Shown piece after piece: positions 8,547 through 17,103 of a stretch of DNA of 64,000 nt. Where the stretch lies: the NCBI RefSeq assembly GCF_020179425.1, contig NZ_JAILYM010000004.1:186001-250000 (forward strand), read 5' to 3'. Made by a program: the position numbers and the translations under genes. Origin of the DNA: Novosphingobium percolationis (GTDB lineage: Bacteria; Pseudomonadota; Alphaproteobacteria; Sphingomonadales; Sphingomonadaceae). Numbering within the stretch: position 1 is the stretch's first letter; each line of letters opens with the position of its first letter. The notes beneath the pieces are model-generated. The model was not told the DNA's origin and made no database searches. It saw nothing but the letters and a program-made list of their open reading frames with translations.

Positions 8547-9014
8547 TCAGTGCGCGGCCCCGTTGGGCGGCGCCTCGCGTCCCAATGCGCGCAGCAGCGC
8601 CGCGACGATCGCCATGCTGAGCGTGTTCGCGCCGCGTGAATGCGCGCCGACGCCGCCGGGCAGCACGACTTGCGCGATATGCCCGCCATCGCCCAGCCGC
8701 CCGCAGGTATAGACCGAGCGCGCGGGCAGCAGCGCCATCGCCGCACTTTCGTAGGCGCCCGAATCGGCCAGCAGCCCCGCCCACATCGCCTTTATCTGCG
8801 GCGCTGAACAGTTGGCGGGCGCGGTGCCGGGGGCCGAGCCGCCGAGCAGGTGGAGCACTTGCGCCAGTCCCCAGCGCTGGCGCTCGATTTCGAGCCCCTC
8901 GCATGTATCGGCCAGCAGTTCGAGGTCCATGGGTTGCGCAACCGCCTTCATCCGGAGAAAATCGCTCCAGCCGGCGTCCTCGCCATCTTCTCGTCCGCCG
9001 AACGGCACTGGCAT
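8547..9014 (-). CDS. Conserved hypothetical protein, 155 aa
   Basis: I do not recognise a domain. The ATG at 9014 has GGGAGG four bases upstream, good evidence of translation. The sequence is mainly helical and soluble, with an ELLADTCEGLEIERQRWGLAQVLHLLGG stretch that could pack as a helical hairpin and a glycine-rich VLPGGVGAHSRGANTLSMA segment near the C-terminus. There is no signal peptide or membrane helix. It converges on clpS (25-base gap), and an EcfG-type promoter-like sequence lies on the opposite strand just beyond its start. Confidence 0.6.
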   Translation of the reverse strand: MPVPFGGREDGEDAGWSDFLRMKAVAQPMDLELLADTCEGLEIERQRWGLAQVLHLLGGSAPGTAPANCSAPQIKAMWAGLLADSGAYESAAMALLPARSVYTCGRLGDGGHIAQVVLPGGVGAHSRGANTLSMAIVAALLRALGREAPPNGAAH

Positions 9015-9044
9015 TCGCCTCCCTGAATTGTTTGCGTCGCGGCG

Positions 9045-9069
9045 GGAACCACTTGCGGAAACGGGCGTT
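9045..9069 (+). promoter_or_regulatory. EcfG-type promoter-like sequence (GGAAC-N16-CGTT) upstream of lptF
   Basis: GGAAC at 9045-9049 and CGTT at 9066-9069 are 16 bases apart, matching the alphaproteobacterial general stress consensus exactly. The nearest plus-strand gene, lptF, starts about 200 bases downstream, so function is less certain than for the copies at the phyR locus. Confidence 0.35.
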
Positions 9070-9270
9070 TGCCGCAGGTTGTCTGACGCCGAACCTGAAA
9101 TTAGCCCCGCATTTAGTTATCCGCAAGCATTAACTTTGGTTATGACTTGTGACCTGATCCGCTGCGCCGTTCCGGTTTTTTCCCTTCCGCCCGCGCGCCA
9201 ACCGGGCTAGGCATCCCGGCCAATCCGGCGAACTGCGTCGCCGCCCGCAGCCGAAGGCCTCCGAGCGCCC

Positions 9271-10512
9271 GTGAAGTTCATCACCGCCACCGACAAGTAC
9301 ATCGCCCGGCTTGTGATCGTGCCGATGCTGGCGGTGTTCGTCATCGCTGCCTCGCTGCTCGTGCTCGACAAGATGCTCAAGCTGTTCGACTTCGTGGCGA
9401 CGCAGGGCGGGCCGGTGACGGTCGTGTTCAAGATGCTGGCCAACCTGCTCCCCGAATATGCCAGCCTCGCCATTCCGCTCGGCCTGATGCTCGGCATCCT
9501 GTTCGCGTTCCGCAAGCTGGCGACATCATCAGAGCTGGACGTGATGCGCGCGGTCGGGCTGTCCTACACCCGGCTGCTGCGCGTGCCCTACCTTTTCGCG
9601 CTGGCGCTGGCCGCGCTCAACCTCGCGATCGTCAGCTACATACAGCCGCTGTCACGCTACTACTACGAACAGCTCAACTACGAGCTGCGCTCGGGCGCGC
9701 TGGGCGCATCGATCAGGGTGGGCGAGTTCAACGCGCTGCAGGACCGCACCGCGCTGCGCGTCGAATCGAGCCGCGACGAGGGCCGTGACCTGCAGGGCAT
9801 CTTCGCGCGCATCTCGTCCGACAAGGGCCAGACACTGGTGATTTCGGCGCGCGAGGGGCAGTTCTTCGCCAATCGGGAGAATCCGGACACCGTGATCCTG
9901 CGGTTGACCGACGGCCAGATCGTGCAGGACGGCCCCGGCATTGCCAGCCCGCGCGTGCTTTCGTTTGCCAGCCACGACCTGCCGATCGACCTGCCCAAGA
10001 TCGAGCAGTTCCGCCAGCGCGGCGACAAGGAGCGCGAATACTTCCTGCCCGAACTGCTGCGCATCGGCTGGTCGAACGAGGCGAGCAACCTCGCCCGCGC
10101 GCAGAGCCGGGCAAGCTTCAACTTCCGCATCACCGAAGTGATGATGATGTTCCTGCTACCGCTGCTGGCGGTGGCGCTGGCGGTCCCGCCCAAGCGCTCG
10201 ACATCGGCGCTGGGCGTGTTCCTGTCGATCGTGATGGTGGTCGCCTACCACAAGGTGAACCAGTACGGGCAGGATGTCTCCAGCCTCGGCAAGATCGACC
10301 CCACGCTGGCGCTGTGGGGGCCGTTCGCGCTGTTCGCCCTGCTGATCATGTGGATGTACTGGCGCATCGCCTATGTCCCGGGCGGCCAGCCGATCGGTGC
10401 GCTCGAAACCGGCTTCGCCAAGATTTCCAAGCGCCTTGGCAAACTGTTCGGGCCACGCAAACTGCCCGACCAGCCGGAAGAGGACAATGCGGGAGCCGCC
10501 AGTGCAGCTTGA
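9271..10512 (+). CDS. lptF: LPS export permease LptF
   Basis: LptF is one half of the inner-membrane LptB2FG transporter that extracts lipopolysaccharide and passes it to the LptC/A/D bridge. The 413-residue protein has the YjgP/YjgQ layout: two or three N-terminal membrane helices, a periplasmic beta-jellyroll-like domain at about residues 130-270, and C-terminal helices. It starts at GTG 9271 (MKFITATDKYIARL). lptG begins inside its last codons (26-base overlap), so the two are translationally coupled. Confidence 0.93.
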   Translation: MKFITATDKYIARLVIVPMLAVFVIAASLLVLDKMLKLFDFVATQGGPVTVVFKMLANLLPEYASLAIPLGLMLGILFAFRKLATSSELDVMRAVGLSYTRLLRVPYLFALALAALNLAIVSYIQPLSRYYYEQLNYELRSGALGASIRVGEFNALQDRTALRVESSRDEGRDLQGIFARISSDKGQTLVISAREGQFFANRENPDTVILRLTDGQIVQDGPGIASPRVLSFASHDLPIDLPKIEQFRQRGDKEREYFLPELLRIGWSNEASNLARAQSRASFNFRITEVMMMFLLPLLAVALAVPPKRSTSALGVFLSIVMVVAYHKVNQYGQDVSSLGKIDPTLALWGPFALFALLIMWMYWRIAYVPGGQPIGALETGFAKISKRLGKLFGPRKLPDQPEEDNAGAASAA

Positions 10513-11602
10513 GTTCTTCCCCTCGCGCACGATGACGCTCTACATCGCCAAGATGTTCGCGACGCGCATCGTCGCAGTGCTGCTGATGCTGGTGCTGGTG
10601 CTGCAGATGCTCGACCTGCTGAGCGAGAGTGGCGACATCCTGGCCGCGCCCGGCAACGGGCAGGCGCAGCTGCTGACCTACGTCAGCCTGCGGATGCCGC
10701 AGCTGATCAGCCGCTTCCTGCCCTATTCGGTACTGCTGTCGACGATCATCACGCTGATGACGCTCAACCAGAACAGCGAAGTCATCTCGATGAAGGCGGC
10801 GGGCCTTTCCGCGCACCAGATCCTTGCGCCGCTGTTCCTCGTCGCGCTGGTAGTGTCGGGCGTGACCTTCGTGTTCAACGAACGCGTCGTGACTCGCTCA
10901 AACGCGACGATGAAGGCCTGGCAGGCGGTCAAATATGGCCCGATCCCGCGCGATGGCGACGTGAAGGCGAACGTCTGGCTGCAGGATGGGCAGAACATCC
11001 TGTTCGCCAAGTCGATCGAAGGCCGGGGCGATGCCATGCGCATGGTCGACGTCAGCTGGTATCGCCGCGATCCTACCGGCATGGTCACCGAGATCGTGCG
11101 CAGCGCGCAGGCGACCTATGCCAAGCCGGGCTGGACCTTTACCGATCCCACCTCGTTCGACGTGCAGAGCGCGCGCCGCACGAAGATGCAGGGCCGCAAG
11201 GTCTACGCGCCACTGGTGGAACCTTCGCAAGTGGTGCTGCGCCGCGCCGATGCGGACGCGGAATCGTTGCCGCGCCTCTCCGCCTCGATCGCCGCGATCC
11301 AGGAGGCGGGCTATCGCACCACAGAGCTTGAAGGCAAGTGGTGGCACAAGATCTCGGGCCCGCTCTCGGCGCTGCTGATGCCGCTGCTGGGCGCGATCGC
11401 GGCCTTCGGCCTCGCCCGCTCGGGCGCGCTGTTCGTGCGCGCGGTGATCGGCATGGCGCTGGGCTTTGCCTACTTCGTGGTCGATAATGCTGCGCTGGCG
11501 ATGGGCAACTTCGGCGGTTACCCGCCGATGCTGGCTGCATGGGCGCCGTTCCTGCTGTTCCTGCTGATCGGCGAGACGGTGCTGGTCCGCACCGAAGAAT
11601 AA
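10487..11602 (+). CDS. lptG: LPS export permease LptG
   Basis: A 371-residue partner of LptF in the LptB2FG transporter. It has the same YjgP/YjgQ fold: N-terminal helices after FFPSRTMTLYIAKMF, a periplasmic domain at about 120-260, and C-terminal helices ending LLFLLIGETVLV. ATG 10487 overlaps the end of lptF; GTG 10502 and ATG 10532 are alternative starts. Adjacent lptF-lptG order is the usual one. lptB, lptA and lptC are not in the window. Confidence 0.93.
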   Translation: MREPPVQLEFFPSRTMTLYIAKMFATRIVAVLLMLVLVLQMLDLLSESGDILAAPGNGQAQLLTYVSLRMPQLISRFLPYSVLLSTIITLMTLNQNSEVISMKAAGLSAHQILAPLFLVALVVSGVTFVFNERVVTRSNATMKAWQAVKYGPIPRDGDVKANVWLQDGQNILFAKSIEGRGDAMRMVDVSWYRRDPTGMVTEIVRSAQATYAKPGWTFTDPTSFDVQSARRTKMQGRKVYAPLVEPSQVVLRRADADAESLPRLSASIAAIQEAGYRTTELEGKWWHKISGPLSALLMPLLGAIAAFGLARSGALFVRAVIGMALGFAYFVVDNAALAMGNFGGYPPMLAAWAPFLLFLLIGETVLVRTEE

Positions 11603-11618
11603 GGCTGACCCGGGAATA

Positions 11619-11640
11619 GCGGCGCCGTTTCAGGCGCCGC
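11619..11640. terminator. Hairpin between convergent lptG and desaturase genes
   Basis: GCGGCGCC and GGCGCCGC form an 8-bp perfect stem with loop GTTTCA, overlapping the desaturase stop codon. There is no clear T-run, so efficiency is uncertain, but its place between converging genes suits a shared transcript end. Confidence 0.35.
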
Positions 11641-12724
11641 GCTTCATCGAGCTTTTCGCCAGCCGCGCAAGCATCGGGAACAGCCCCGGATAGTTGGCCG
11701 CCTCGTAAGTCGATTCCGCGCCCAGATGCGCGCGCAGGCGGCGGTGGCATTCGGCCAGCGAATGATACGGCATCGACGGCAGCAGGTGGTGCAGCGCGTG
11801 ATAGCGCAGGCCCACCGGCGCCCAGATCGCCGTGAACATCGCAGGCGGCGGCACATTGACCGAATCGAGGTACTGGCCCGTCACCGACATGACCTCGCCC
11901 TCGTTCTCCCACAGGTGGGCGACAAGCGTGCGGATCTGGTTGAGCATGGCCGTGGCCGACAGCACCGCGATGCCCACCAGCAGCGGGCGCCAGTCGTGCG
12001 TGGCCGACCAGCCGAGCACGAACCACGCCCATGCGGTGGAGCCCAGTTCCTGCCAGAACACCATACGCGCGAAGTCGCCTTCGGGCTTGCGGCGGCGGTA
12101 CTGCGGGTTGATCGACAGCGCCGAGGCGCGCTCCCACACCAGGTCACGCAAGGGGGGGATCACCGCGCCCAGCGGCACCAGAACCGCCGAGCGGATCAGC
12201 AGGCCGATCGGCAGCAGCAGCGCGGTCAGCGCGAACACGGGGAGCGTCCACGGCTTCATCAGCGCGAGCGGCAGGTATTCGGGATCTTCCAACGTGCCAT
12301 AGCGGGTGCGCGCGTGGTGCAGGGTGTGGACGTTCTCGTACATGAACGACGGAATCAGCACCGGAATGCCGACCAGCACATTCCAGCCGAAGCGGAAGCC
12401 GGGCAGCGCATCGCGGTGGATGTGCGTCAGTTCATGGATGAACAGCAGCGCGCGATAGAGCGCGACGGCGGACAGCGCCCCCAGCAGCACCATGGCGAGC
12501 GGCTGCGTGGTCGTGATCGCGCCATATAGCGCCAGATAGCCGATCGCGGCGGAGGCCAGCATGTCGGGCCAGTAGATCTCGGGCCGGGCACTGGCGATGT
12601 CGCGCGTCAGGTCGGCTGCCGCGCGCAGCATGACCTTGTCCTCGGGCATGCCGGCAAGTCCGCGGGACAGCGTGGGCGTTGCCGTCGTCGAGGCGGTGAA
12701 ATCGAGCGTATCGGAGGCAATCAT
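11630..12724 (-). CDS. Membrane fatty acid desaturase
   Basis: A diiron membrane desaturase of 364 residues. The three histidine boxes are visible: HELTHIH (about residue 96), HTLHHAR (about 133) and HALHHLLP near the C-terminus. Hydrophobic helices occur before the first box and between the second and third. The third box with a leucine-rich context, and the wide spacing, fit the FA_desaturase superfamily acting on acyl lipids. The specific bond cannot be told. Start ATG 12724 (MIASDTLDF) is preferred over a more upstream ATG in an Arg/Pro-rich stretch with no family look. It is divergent from the GNAT-like gene. Confidence 0.85.
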   Translation of the reverse strand: MIASDTLDFTASTTATPTLSRGLAGMPEDKVMLRAAADLTRDIASARPEIYWPDMLASAAIGYLALYGAITTTQPLAMVLLGALSAVALYRALLFIHELTHIHRDALPGFRFGWNVLVGIPVLIPSFMYENVHTLHHARTRYGTLEDPEYLPLALMKPWTLPVFALTALLLPIGLLIRSAVLVPLGAVIPPLRDLVWERASALSINPQYRRRKPEGDFARMVFWQELGSTAWAWFVLGWSATHDWRPLLVGIAVLSATAMLNQIRTLVAHLWENEGEVMSVTGQYLDSVNVPPPAMFTAIWAPVGLRYHALHHLLPSMPYHSLAECHRRLRAHLGAESTYEAANYPGLFPMLARLAKSSMKRGA

Positions 12725-12883
12725 CGCAATCGTTCCAGTCTGAAGCGGGCCTGTCGGGGGCCGCTCTGGGTCCGGCCGTCTTCGCTTGCCGGGGTGTGAA
12801 AGTCGCGGTGCGGCTTGACAAGCCAGCGCACGAGACCGCACTTCGCCCGGACCCGCCTCCTAGAAACAAACAAAGGCAAGATC

Positions 12884-14041
12884 GTGGCACAGGCCGAAGT
12901 AGTCATCACTCCCGTCGCCAGCAAGGCCGACCGCGCCGCGTTCGTCGATCTCGCCTATCGCATGAACGCGAACGATCCCGCGTGGGTGCCGCCGCTGCGC
13001 ATGGAAGCGCTGGAACTGGTGACGCCGGGCAAGAACCCGTTCTTCGACCACGCCGACGTGCAGCTGTTCCTCGCCCGCCGCAATGGCGCGGTGGTGGGTC
13101 GTATTTCGGCGCATATCGACCATCTCGCCACGGCGATGGACCCGTCGCAGGGCATGGGGCCGGGCACGGGCAACTGGGGCCTGCTCGAAGCCGAGGACGA
13201 GACGGTGGCGCAAGGGCTGATCGCCAAGGCCGAGGAGTGGCTGCGCGCCAAGGGCATGACCCGCGTGCTCGCGCCGCTGTCGATGTCGGTGTGGGAGGAA
13301 CCGGGCCAGCTGACCAAGGGCTTCGACCAGCCGCCGACCGTGATGATGGGCCACCAGCCCAAGCGCTACGACGATTACATCAAGGCGGCGGGCTATGAAC
13401 CGGCCAAGACGCTCAAGACCTACGAGCTGGACATCACCAAGGAATTTCCGCCACTGATCCAGCGGATCATTTCCTCGGGCGAAAAGAACGCCAAGATCCG
13501 CATCCGCAACGTGGACAAGAGCAAGTTCGATTCCGAAGCGGCGCTGATCCTAGACATTCTCAACGATGCCTGGTCGGACAACTGGGGCTTCGTGCCCTTC
13601 ACCGACCGCGAGATCGCCTACGCCGGCAAGAAGTTCAAGCCGATCGTGCGCGAGGACCTGATCATGATCGCCGAGTACGAGGGCGAGCCGGTAGCGTTCA
13701 TGATGACGCTGCCCGATCTCAACGAAGTGCTGCAGCCGATGGGCGGTAAGCTGTTCCCCTTCAACTGGGCCAAGCTGCTGCTGTGGCTGCGCAAGCCGCG
13801 CCCGCGCACCATGCGCGTGCCGCTGATGGGCGTGCGCAAGAAGCTGCAATCCTCGCGCCTCGCCAGCCAGCTTGCCTTCATGATGATCGAATACATCCGC
13901 CGCAATTCGGTGACGCGCTATGGCTCGACCCGTGGCGAGATCGGCTGGATCCTTGAAGACAACCAGGGGATGGTTGCGATCGCCGATGCGATCGACAGCC
14001 ACGTCAACAAGGAATATGAAATCTACGCCAAGCCGCTCTGA
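12884..14041 (+). CDS. GNAT-superfamily-like N-acetyltransferase protein
   Basis: A 385-residue cytoplasmic protein resembling the long uncharacterised GNAT-like proteins of alphaproteobacteria. It has an N-terminal region with DPAWVPPLRMEALELVTPGKNPFF, a central ALILDILNDAWSDNWGFVPFTDREI segment, and a C-terminal part ending GEIGWILEDNQGMVAIADAIDSHVNKEYEIY. The usual acetyl-CoA motif (Q/RxxGxG/A) is not obvious, so catalysis is unproven. Start GTG 12884 has AAGG upstream; an ATG at 12815 would add a Thr/Arg-rich tail. Confidence 0.7.
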   Translation: MAQAEVVITPVASKADRAAFVDLAYRMNANDPAWVPPLRMEALELVTPGKNPFFDHADVQLFLARRNGAVVGRISAHIDHLATAMDPSQGMGPGTGNWGLLEAEDETVAQGLIAKAEEWLRAKGMTRVLAPLSMSVWEEPGQLTKGFDQPPTVMMGHQPKRYDDYIKAAGYEPAKTLKTYELDITKEFPPLIQRIISSGEKNAKIRIRNVDKSKFDSEAALILDILNDAWSDNWGFVPFTDREIAYAGKKFKPIVREDLIMIAEYEGEPVAFMMTLPDLNEVLQPMGGKLFPFNWAKLLLWLRKPRPRTMRVPLMGVRKKLQSSRLASQLAFMMIEYIRRNSVTRYGSTRGEIGWILEDNQGMVAIADAIDSHVNKEYEIYAKPL

Positions 14042-14058
14042 ACCAGAACGGTGCGGCG

Positions 14059-14083
14059 GGAACGCCCCTGCCCCGCCGGCGTT
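14059..14083 (+). promoter_or_regulatory. EcfG-type promoter before the first response regulator
   Basis: GGAAC at 14059-14063 and CGTT at 14080-14083 are separated by 16 bases, the consensus for EcfG sigma factors. The predicted transcript start is about 40 bases before the ATG at 14130. It makes the receiver protein a likely member of the stress regulon. Confidence 0.6.
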
Positions 14084-14129
14084 CGGCGAGAGGGGGCGGC
14101 CGTCCGGCCGCCTTGGGCCGGGTTAGGAT

Positions 14130-14570
14130 ATGACAATGACGAGCAAGCGTTCCGCGCGCGGCGACACGGTCCCGTTGGGGCGGGCGCTGATCGTCGAGGA
14201 CGACGCGCTCGTCGCCATGGACATGGCCGCCGCCCTGACCGACGGCGGCGCGAAACGGGTCGCCATCTGCGCATCGATCAGCGCCGCCTTGCAGGAAATG
14301 GAGCGCATGCCACCGGACGTGCTGGTGCTCGACGTGCGCCTTGCCGACCGTGACGATGGCTGGTCGCTGGCGGAACTGGCCATGCAATTGAGCTCGGTCC
14401 CACCGCTGATCGTGTTCTCCACCGCCACGCCGGGCAGCATCCCGGCCGAAACCGCCGCGCTTGGCCACGTGCTGGCCAAGCCCTTCCCTCCCGAAGCCCT
14501 CGTCCGTCTGGTGCGCGAACATCGCGCGCCCCCCGGTCTGCTCGCCCGTTTGCGAGGCGCCAGGGGCTGA
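14130..14570 (+). CDS. Single-domain response regulator
   Basis: A 146-residue CheY-like receiver with no output domain. The acid pocket is E23-D24-D25, the phosphorylation site D68 (VLVLDVRL), the switch residues S97/T98 (VFSTATPG) and the conserved lysine K117 (LAKPF). Stand-alone receivers act as phosphate sinks or phosphorelay intermediates; in sphingomonads some act upstream of PhyR. This one lacks a clean FATGUY signature. An EcfG-type promoter lies just upstream and the phyR locus is 2 kb away, so a role in tuning the general stress response is likely but inferred. Confidence 0.85.
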   Translation: MTMTSKRSARGDTVPLGRALIVEDDALVAMDMAAALTDGGAKRVAICASISAALQEMERMPPDVLVLDVRLADRDDGWSLAELAMQLSSVPPLIVFSTATPGSIPAETAALGHVLAKPFPPEALVRLVREHRAPPGLLARLRGARG

Positions 14571-14623
14571 TCGCAGGTCGATCCTGACCCACGGGTGCCG
14601 CTGCTGTAAAGCGCCGCCACCAA

Positions 14624-14665
14624 GGCAAAAAAAGGCCTCCGTCGGACTAGCCGGCGGAGGCCTTT
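14624..14665 (-). terminator. Strong intrinsic terminator between response regulator and FNR-like gene
   Basis: AAAGGCCTCCG pairs with CGGAGGCCTTT and continues through a T-G pair to CGG/CCG, giving a 15-bp stem with loop ACTAG. Read on the minus strand it is followed by seven T, which ends the FNR-like transcript. On the plus strand it has three T and may also stop the converging response regulator transcript. Confidence 0.8.
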
Positions 14666-14807
14666 CGGGATCGTATCACCAGCCGCTTGGACGGGAGGGG
14701 GGGTCTCGGCGGTGACATGACCTAAACGAGCGCCCGTATGAGTGGTTCCAGCAAGGTAGAAATTTTTCCGAAAAAAATTTCGATCCACTCAACCCTTTGA
14801 AAACACC

Positions 14808-15599
14808 CTATATATATGGCCTCTTGAGCGACACATCGACTTCCATTCCCGCAAAGGCGCGCGCGGCGGCCAAGTCCGGAACGATGATCGTCGACAGGCT
14901 CCAGTCCACCAGCCCCTGTCGGCGCAGCGCCTGCAGCGAACGGTTGGTGTGGACCAGTGACAGGCCGAGCATGTCCGCGATCTGGCTTTGCGTCACGGTC
15001 AGCGCCAGCACGCCTTCGCGCGATACGCCCGTCGCCGCGCCGCGCTGGACGAGGAACACCGCGAGGTAGGCCAGCCGCTCCTGGGCGCTGCGCTGCCCCA
15101 GCGACACGATATGCTCCTCGAGCGCGGCCTCCTCGCGCGAGGCGAGCCAGGTCAGGTCGAACGACAGGCGTGGGTGCGTGGTGGCAAGGTCGAAGAAGCG
15201 GTCGCGCGGGAAGATACACAGGCGCGTGTCGGTCATTGCCTCCACCCCGTGGCTCAGTTCGGCATCGAACGCCGCCTGCAAGCCGATCAGGTCGCCGGGA
15301 AACAGGAAGTTGAGGATCTGCCGCCGACCGTCCTCGAGCAAGCGGTAGCGGATCAGCACGCCCTGCAGCACGGTATAGAGCCGGTTGGCACGCGCGCCTT
15401 GGCGCATGACCTGTTCGCCGCGGGCAAACCGCGCCTCGCCCGCCTTGTAAGCCTCGATCCATTCGCGCTGCGCGAGCACGGGCGCGGTCAGCCCGGCGCA
15501 ATCCTGCAGGGGGCATTCGCGACACAGGATGCGATCCGGGACGGAAAGCCGGATGCTCTCGCTGGCTGCGGATTGGAGTCCATGTTCCTTGTCTGCCAT
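14808..15599 (-). CDS. Crp/Fnr-family regulator with FNR-like cysteines
   Basis: A 263-residue regulator with an N-terminal cyclic-nucleotide-binding-fold sensor (about residues 55-170) and a C-terminal winged helix. An N-terminal C-x2-C-x4-C cluster (LCRECPLQDC, about residues 25-33) and a later Cys in TRLCIFPRD align with the four [4Fe-4S] ligands of FNR, suggesting oxygen sensing. The recognition helix LSLVHTNRSLQAL keeps the last Arg but not the Glu and Ser of FNR (ETISR), so the DNA target probably differs from TTGAT-N4-ATCAA. Start ATG 15599 (MADKEHG). It is divergent from the next response regulator gene. Confidence 0.83.
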   Translation of the reverse strand: MADKEHGLQSAASESIRLSVPDRILCRECPLQDCAGLTAPVLAQREWIEAYKAGEARFARGEQVMRQGARANRLYTVLQGVLIRYRLLEDGRRQILNFLFPGDLIGLQAAFDAELSHGVEAMTDTRLCIFPRDRFFDLATTHPRLSFDLTWLASREEAALEEHIVSLGQRSAQERLAYLAVFLVQRGAATGVSREGVLALTVTQSQIADMLGLSLVHTNRSLQALRRQGLVDWSLSTIIVPDLAAARAFAGMEVDVSLKRPYI

Positions 15600-15746
15600 C
15601 ACTTTTTCCGAACTGCTCGACGGCTGGCACGGATCGACAGCCCCCGATTCGCCCCTGTCCCGCCCAAGCCAGGCGTGCGATGTCAAATGACACTGTGCCC
15701 CTCCCGGTTCCCGGTTACGCCTGCGCCGACAACAGCGGAGAGCGAG

Positions 15747-16136
15747 ATGGAACGACAACGCGATACCGCCGAAGGGGGTTGCGGCGAACCGCGCAAGGTG
15801 CTCGTCGTCGAAGACAACCTGCTCGTTGCCATGGAGATCGAGGACGCCCTGCTCGCCCATGGTCTGACCGTCGAAATTGCCGAGACGGTGCAGGCCGCCG
15901 AACAGTGCATCGGCCGCACCCTGTTCGGTGCGGCGCTGGTCGATTGCCGCCTGCCCGACGGCCACGCCCATGACATCGCGCTGCGGCTGGAAGCGCGCGG
16001 CACGCGCGCCGCGCTGGTGACGGGGTCCGATGCCACGGGCCTGCCATCCGCGATCGCGCACCTGCCCCTTTTCGACAAGCCGGTCCCGGCGTGGGTGCTG
16101 GCAGAATGGGTGCTCGCCGCGCTGCGGGAACGCTGA
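15747..16136 (+). CDS. Single-domain response regulator
   Basis: A 129-residue receiver domain. Acid pocket E22-D23, phosphoacceptor D66 (ALVDCRLPDG), T92 (ALVTGSD) and K111 (LFDKPVP) are in place; no DNA-binding or enzyme domain follows. ATG 15747 has GGAG upstream. It lies 93 bases before phyR on the same strand, but the phyR promoter lies between, so it may be a separate unit. It is divergent from the FNR-like gene. A phosphorelay role near PhyR is inferred from location. Confidence 0.83.
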   Translation: MERQRDTAEGGCGEPRKVLVVEDNLLVAMEIEDALLAHGLTVEIAETVQAAEQCIGRTLFGAALVDCRLPDGHAHDIALRLEARGTRAALVTGSDATGLPSAIAHLPLFDKPVPAWVLAEWVLAALRER

Positions 16137-16169
16137 TCCACCGCACCGGGAACCTGCGGGCTTGGTGCG

Positions 16170-16195
16170 GGAACCTTTTACGGCTTACAAGCGTT
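16170..16195 (+). promoter_or_regulatory. EcfG-type promoter of phyR
   Basis: GGAAC at 16170-16174 and CGTT at 16192-16195 are separated by 17 bases. The predicted start is about 28 bases before the phyR ATG. It indicates positive feedback on phyR by EcfG. Confidence 0.72.
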
Positions 16196-16229
16196 GCGTC
16201 GTGCATCGAGTATCCGGGAAGGGGTATCA

Positions 16230-17030
16230 ATGTCGCTGGGTGCCAAAGTCGCCGCCAATCTGCCGTATCTCCGCCGCTATGCCCGCGCCCTGACGGGCAG
16301 CCAGGCCACCGGCGACGCCTTCGTGCGCGCCACGCTGGAAGCCGCGCTGGCCGACGACACGCTTCGCTCGCAGATCGGCGAGGGCCGCGTCGCGCTCTAC
16401 CGCGCGTTCAACGCCGTGTGGTCGAGCGCCTTCGTCGACACCAATGACTATTCGGGCGGCACCCCCGTCGGAGCGCACGAGATCGCCGCGCAGGATCGCC
16501 TGTCGCGCATTACCCCGCTCAATCGCCAGGCGCTGCTGCTGACCACGCTTGAGGACTTCTCGATCGACGAAGCCGCCACGATCATGGATCGCAGCGAACA
16601 GGACGTGGAGGATCTCGTCCAGGAAGCGATCGAGGAAATCGACCGCGAGAGCGCCACCTCGGTGTTGATCATCGAGGACGAACCGCTCATCTCGATGCAG
16701 CTCGAAGACCTCGTCCGCTCGCTCGGCCACGATGTTTGCGGCATGGCCGCCACCCGCACCCAGGCCCGCGAGATCGTGGCGCAGGAAACGCCCGGCCTAG
16801 TGCTCGCCGACATCCAGCTCGCCGATGGCAGTTCGGGGCTCGACGCGGTGGACGATATTCTCGCGATCGCGCAAGTGCCGGTCATCTTCATCACCGCCTA
16901 TCCCGAACGCCTGCTGACCGGCGACCGGCCCGAGCCGACCTACCTCATCACCAAGCCGTTCCAGGAATCGACGGTACGCGCCGCGATCAGCCAGGCGCTG
17001 TTCTTCGGATCGAGCCGCCCGCTCGCCTGA
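16230..17030 (+). CDS. phyR: General stress response anti-anti-sigma response regulator PhyR
   Basis: PhyR is the switch of the alphaproteobacterial stress response: when phosphorylated, its sigma-like domain binds NepR and frees EcfG. The 266-residue protein has an N-terminal EcfG-like domain (sigma2-like about 10-60, sigma4-like about 85-140) and a C-terminal receiver. The receiver shows E149/D150, phosphoacceptor D194 (VLADIQLADG), T222 (FITAYPE) and K242 (ITKPF). Start ATG 16230 follows GGGAAGGGG. It is preceded by an EcfG-type promoter and converges on the sensor kinase gene. Confidence 0.97.
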   Translation: MSLGAKVAANLPYLRRYARALTGSQATGDAFVRATLEAALADDTLRSQIGEGRVALYRAFNAVWSSAFVDTNDYSGGTPVGAHEIAAQDRLSRITPLNRQALLLTTLEDFSIDEAATIMDRSEQDVEDLVQEAIEEIDRESATSVLIIEDEPLISMQLEDLVRSLGHDVCGMAATRTQAREIVAQETPGLVLADIQLADGSSGLDAVDDILAIAQVPVIFITAYPERLLTGDRPEPTYLITKPFQESTVRAAISQALFFGSSRPLA

Positions 17031-17052
17031 ACCCCGCCGCCGACACCATCCG

Positions 17053-17080
17053 ACGGCCGCTCCTGCAAAGGGGCGGCCGT
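17053..17080. terminator. Hairpin between convergent phyR and sensor kinase genes
   Basis: ACGGCCGC and GCGGCCGT form an 8-bp perfect stem around a 12-base loop, followed by TGTCG on the plus side. Its position between the converging phyR and kinase genes suits a bidirectional terminator, though T-runs are short. Confidence 0.5.
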
Positions 17081-17103
17081 TGTCGTATCAGCAGCGCATC
17101 GCC

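Noticed and set aside
14988..16136. Long plus-strand frame running into the second response regulator
   Set aside because: Only the last 129 codons from ATG 15747 match a receiver domain; the rest is antisense to the FNR-like gene.
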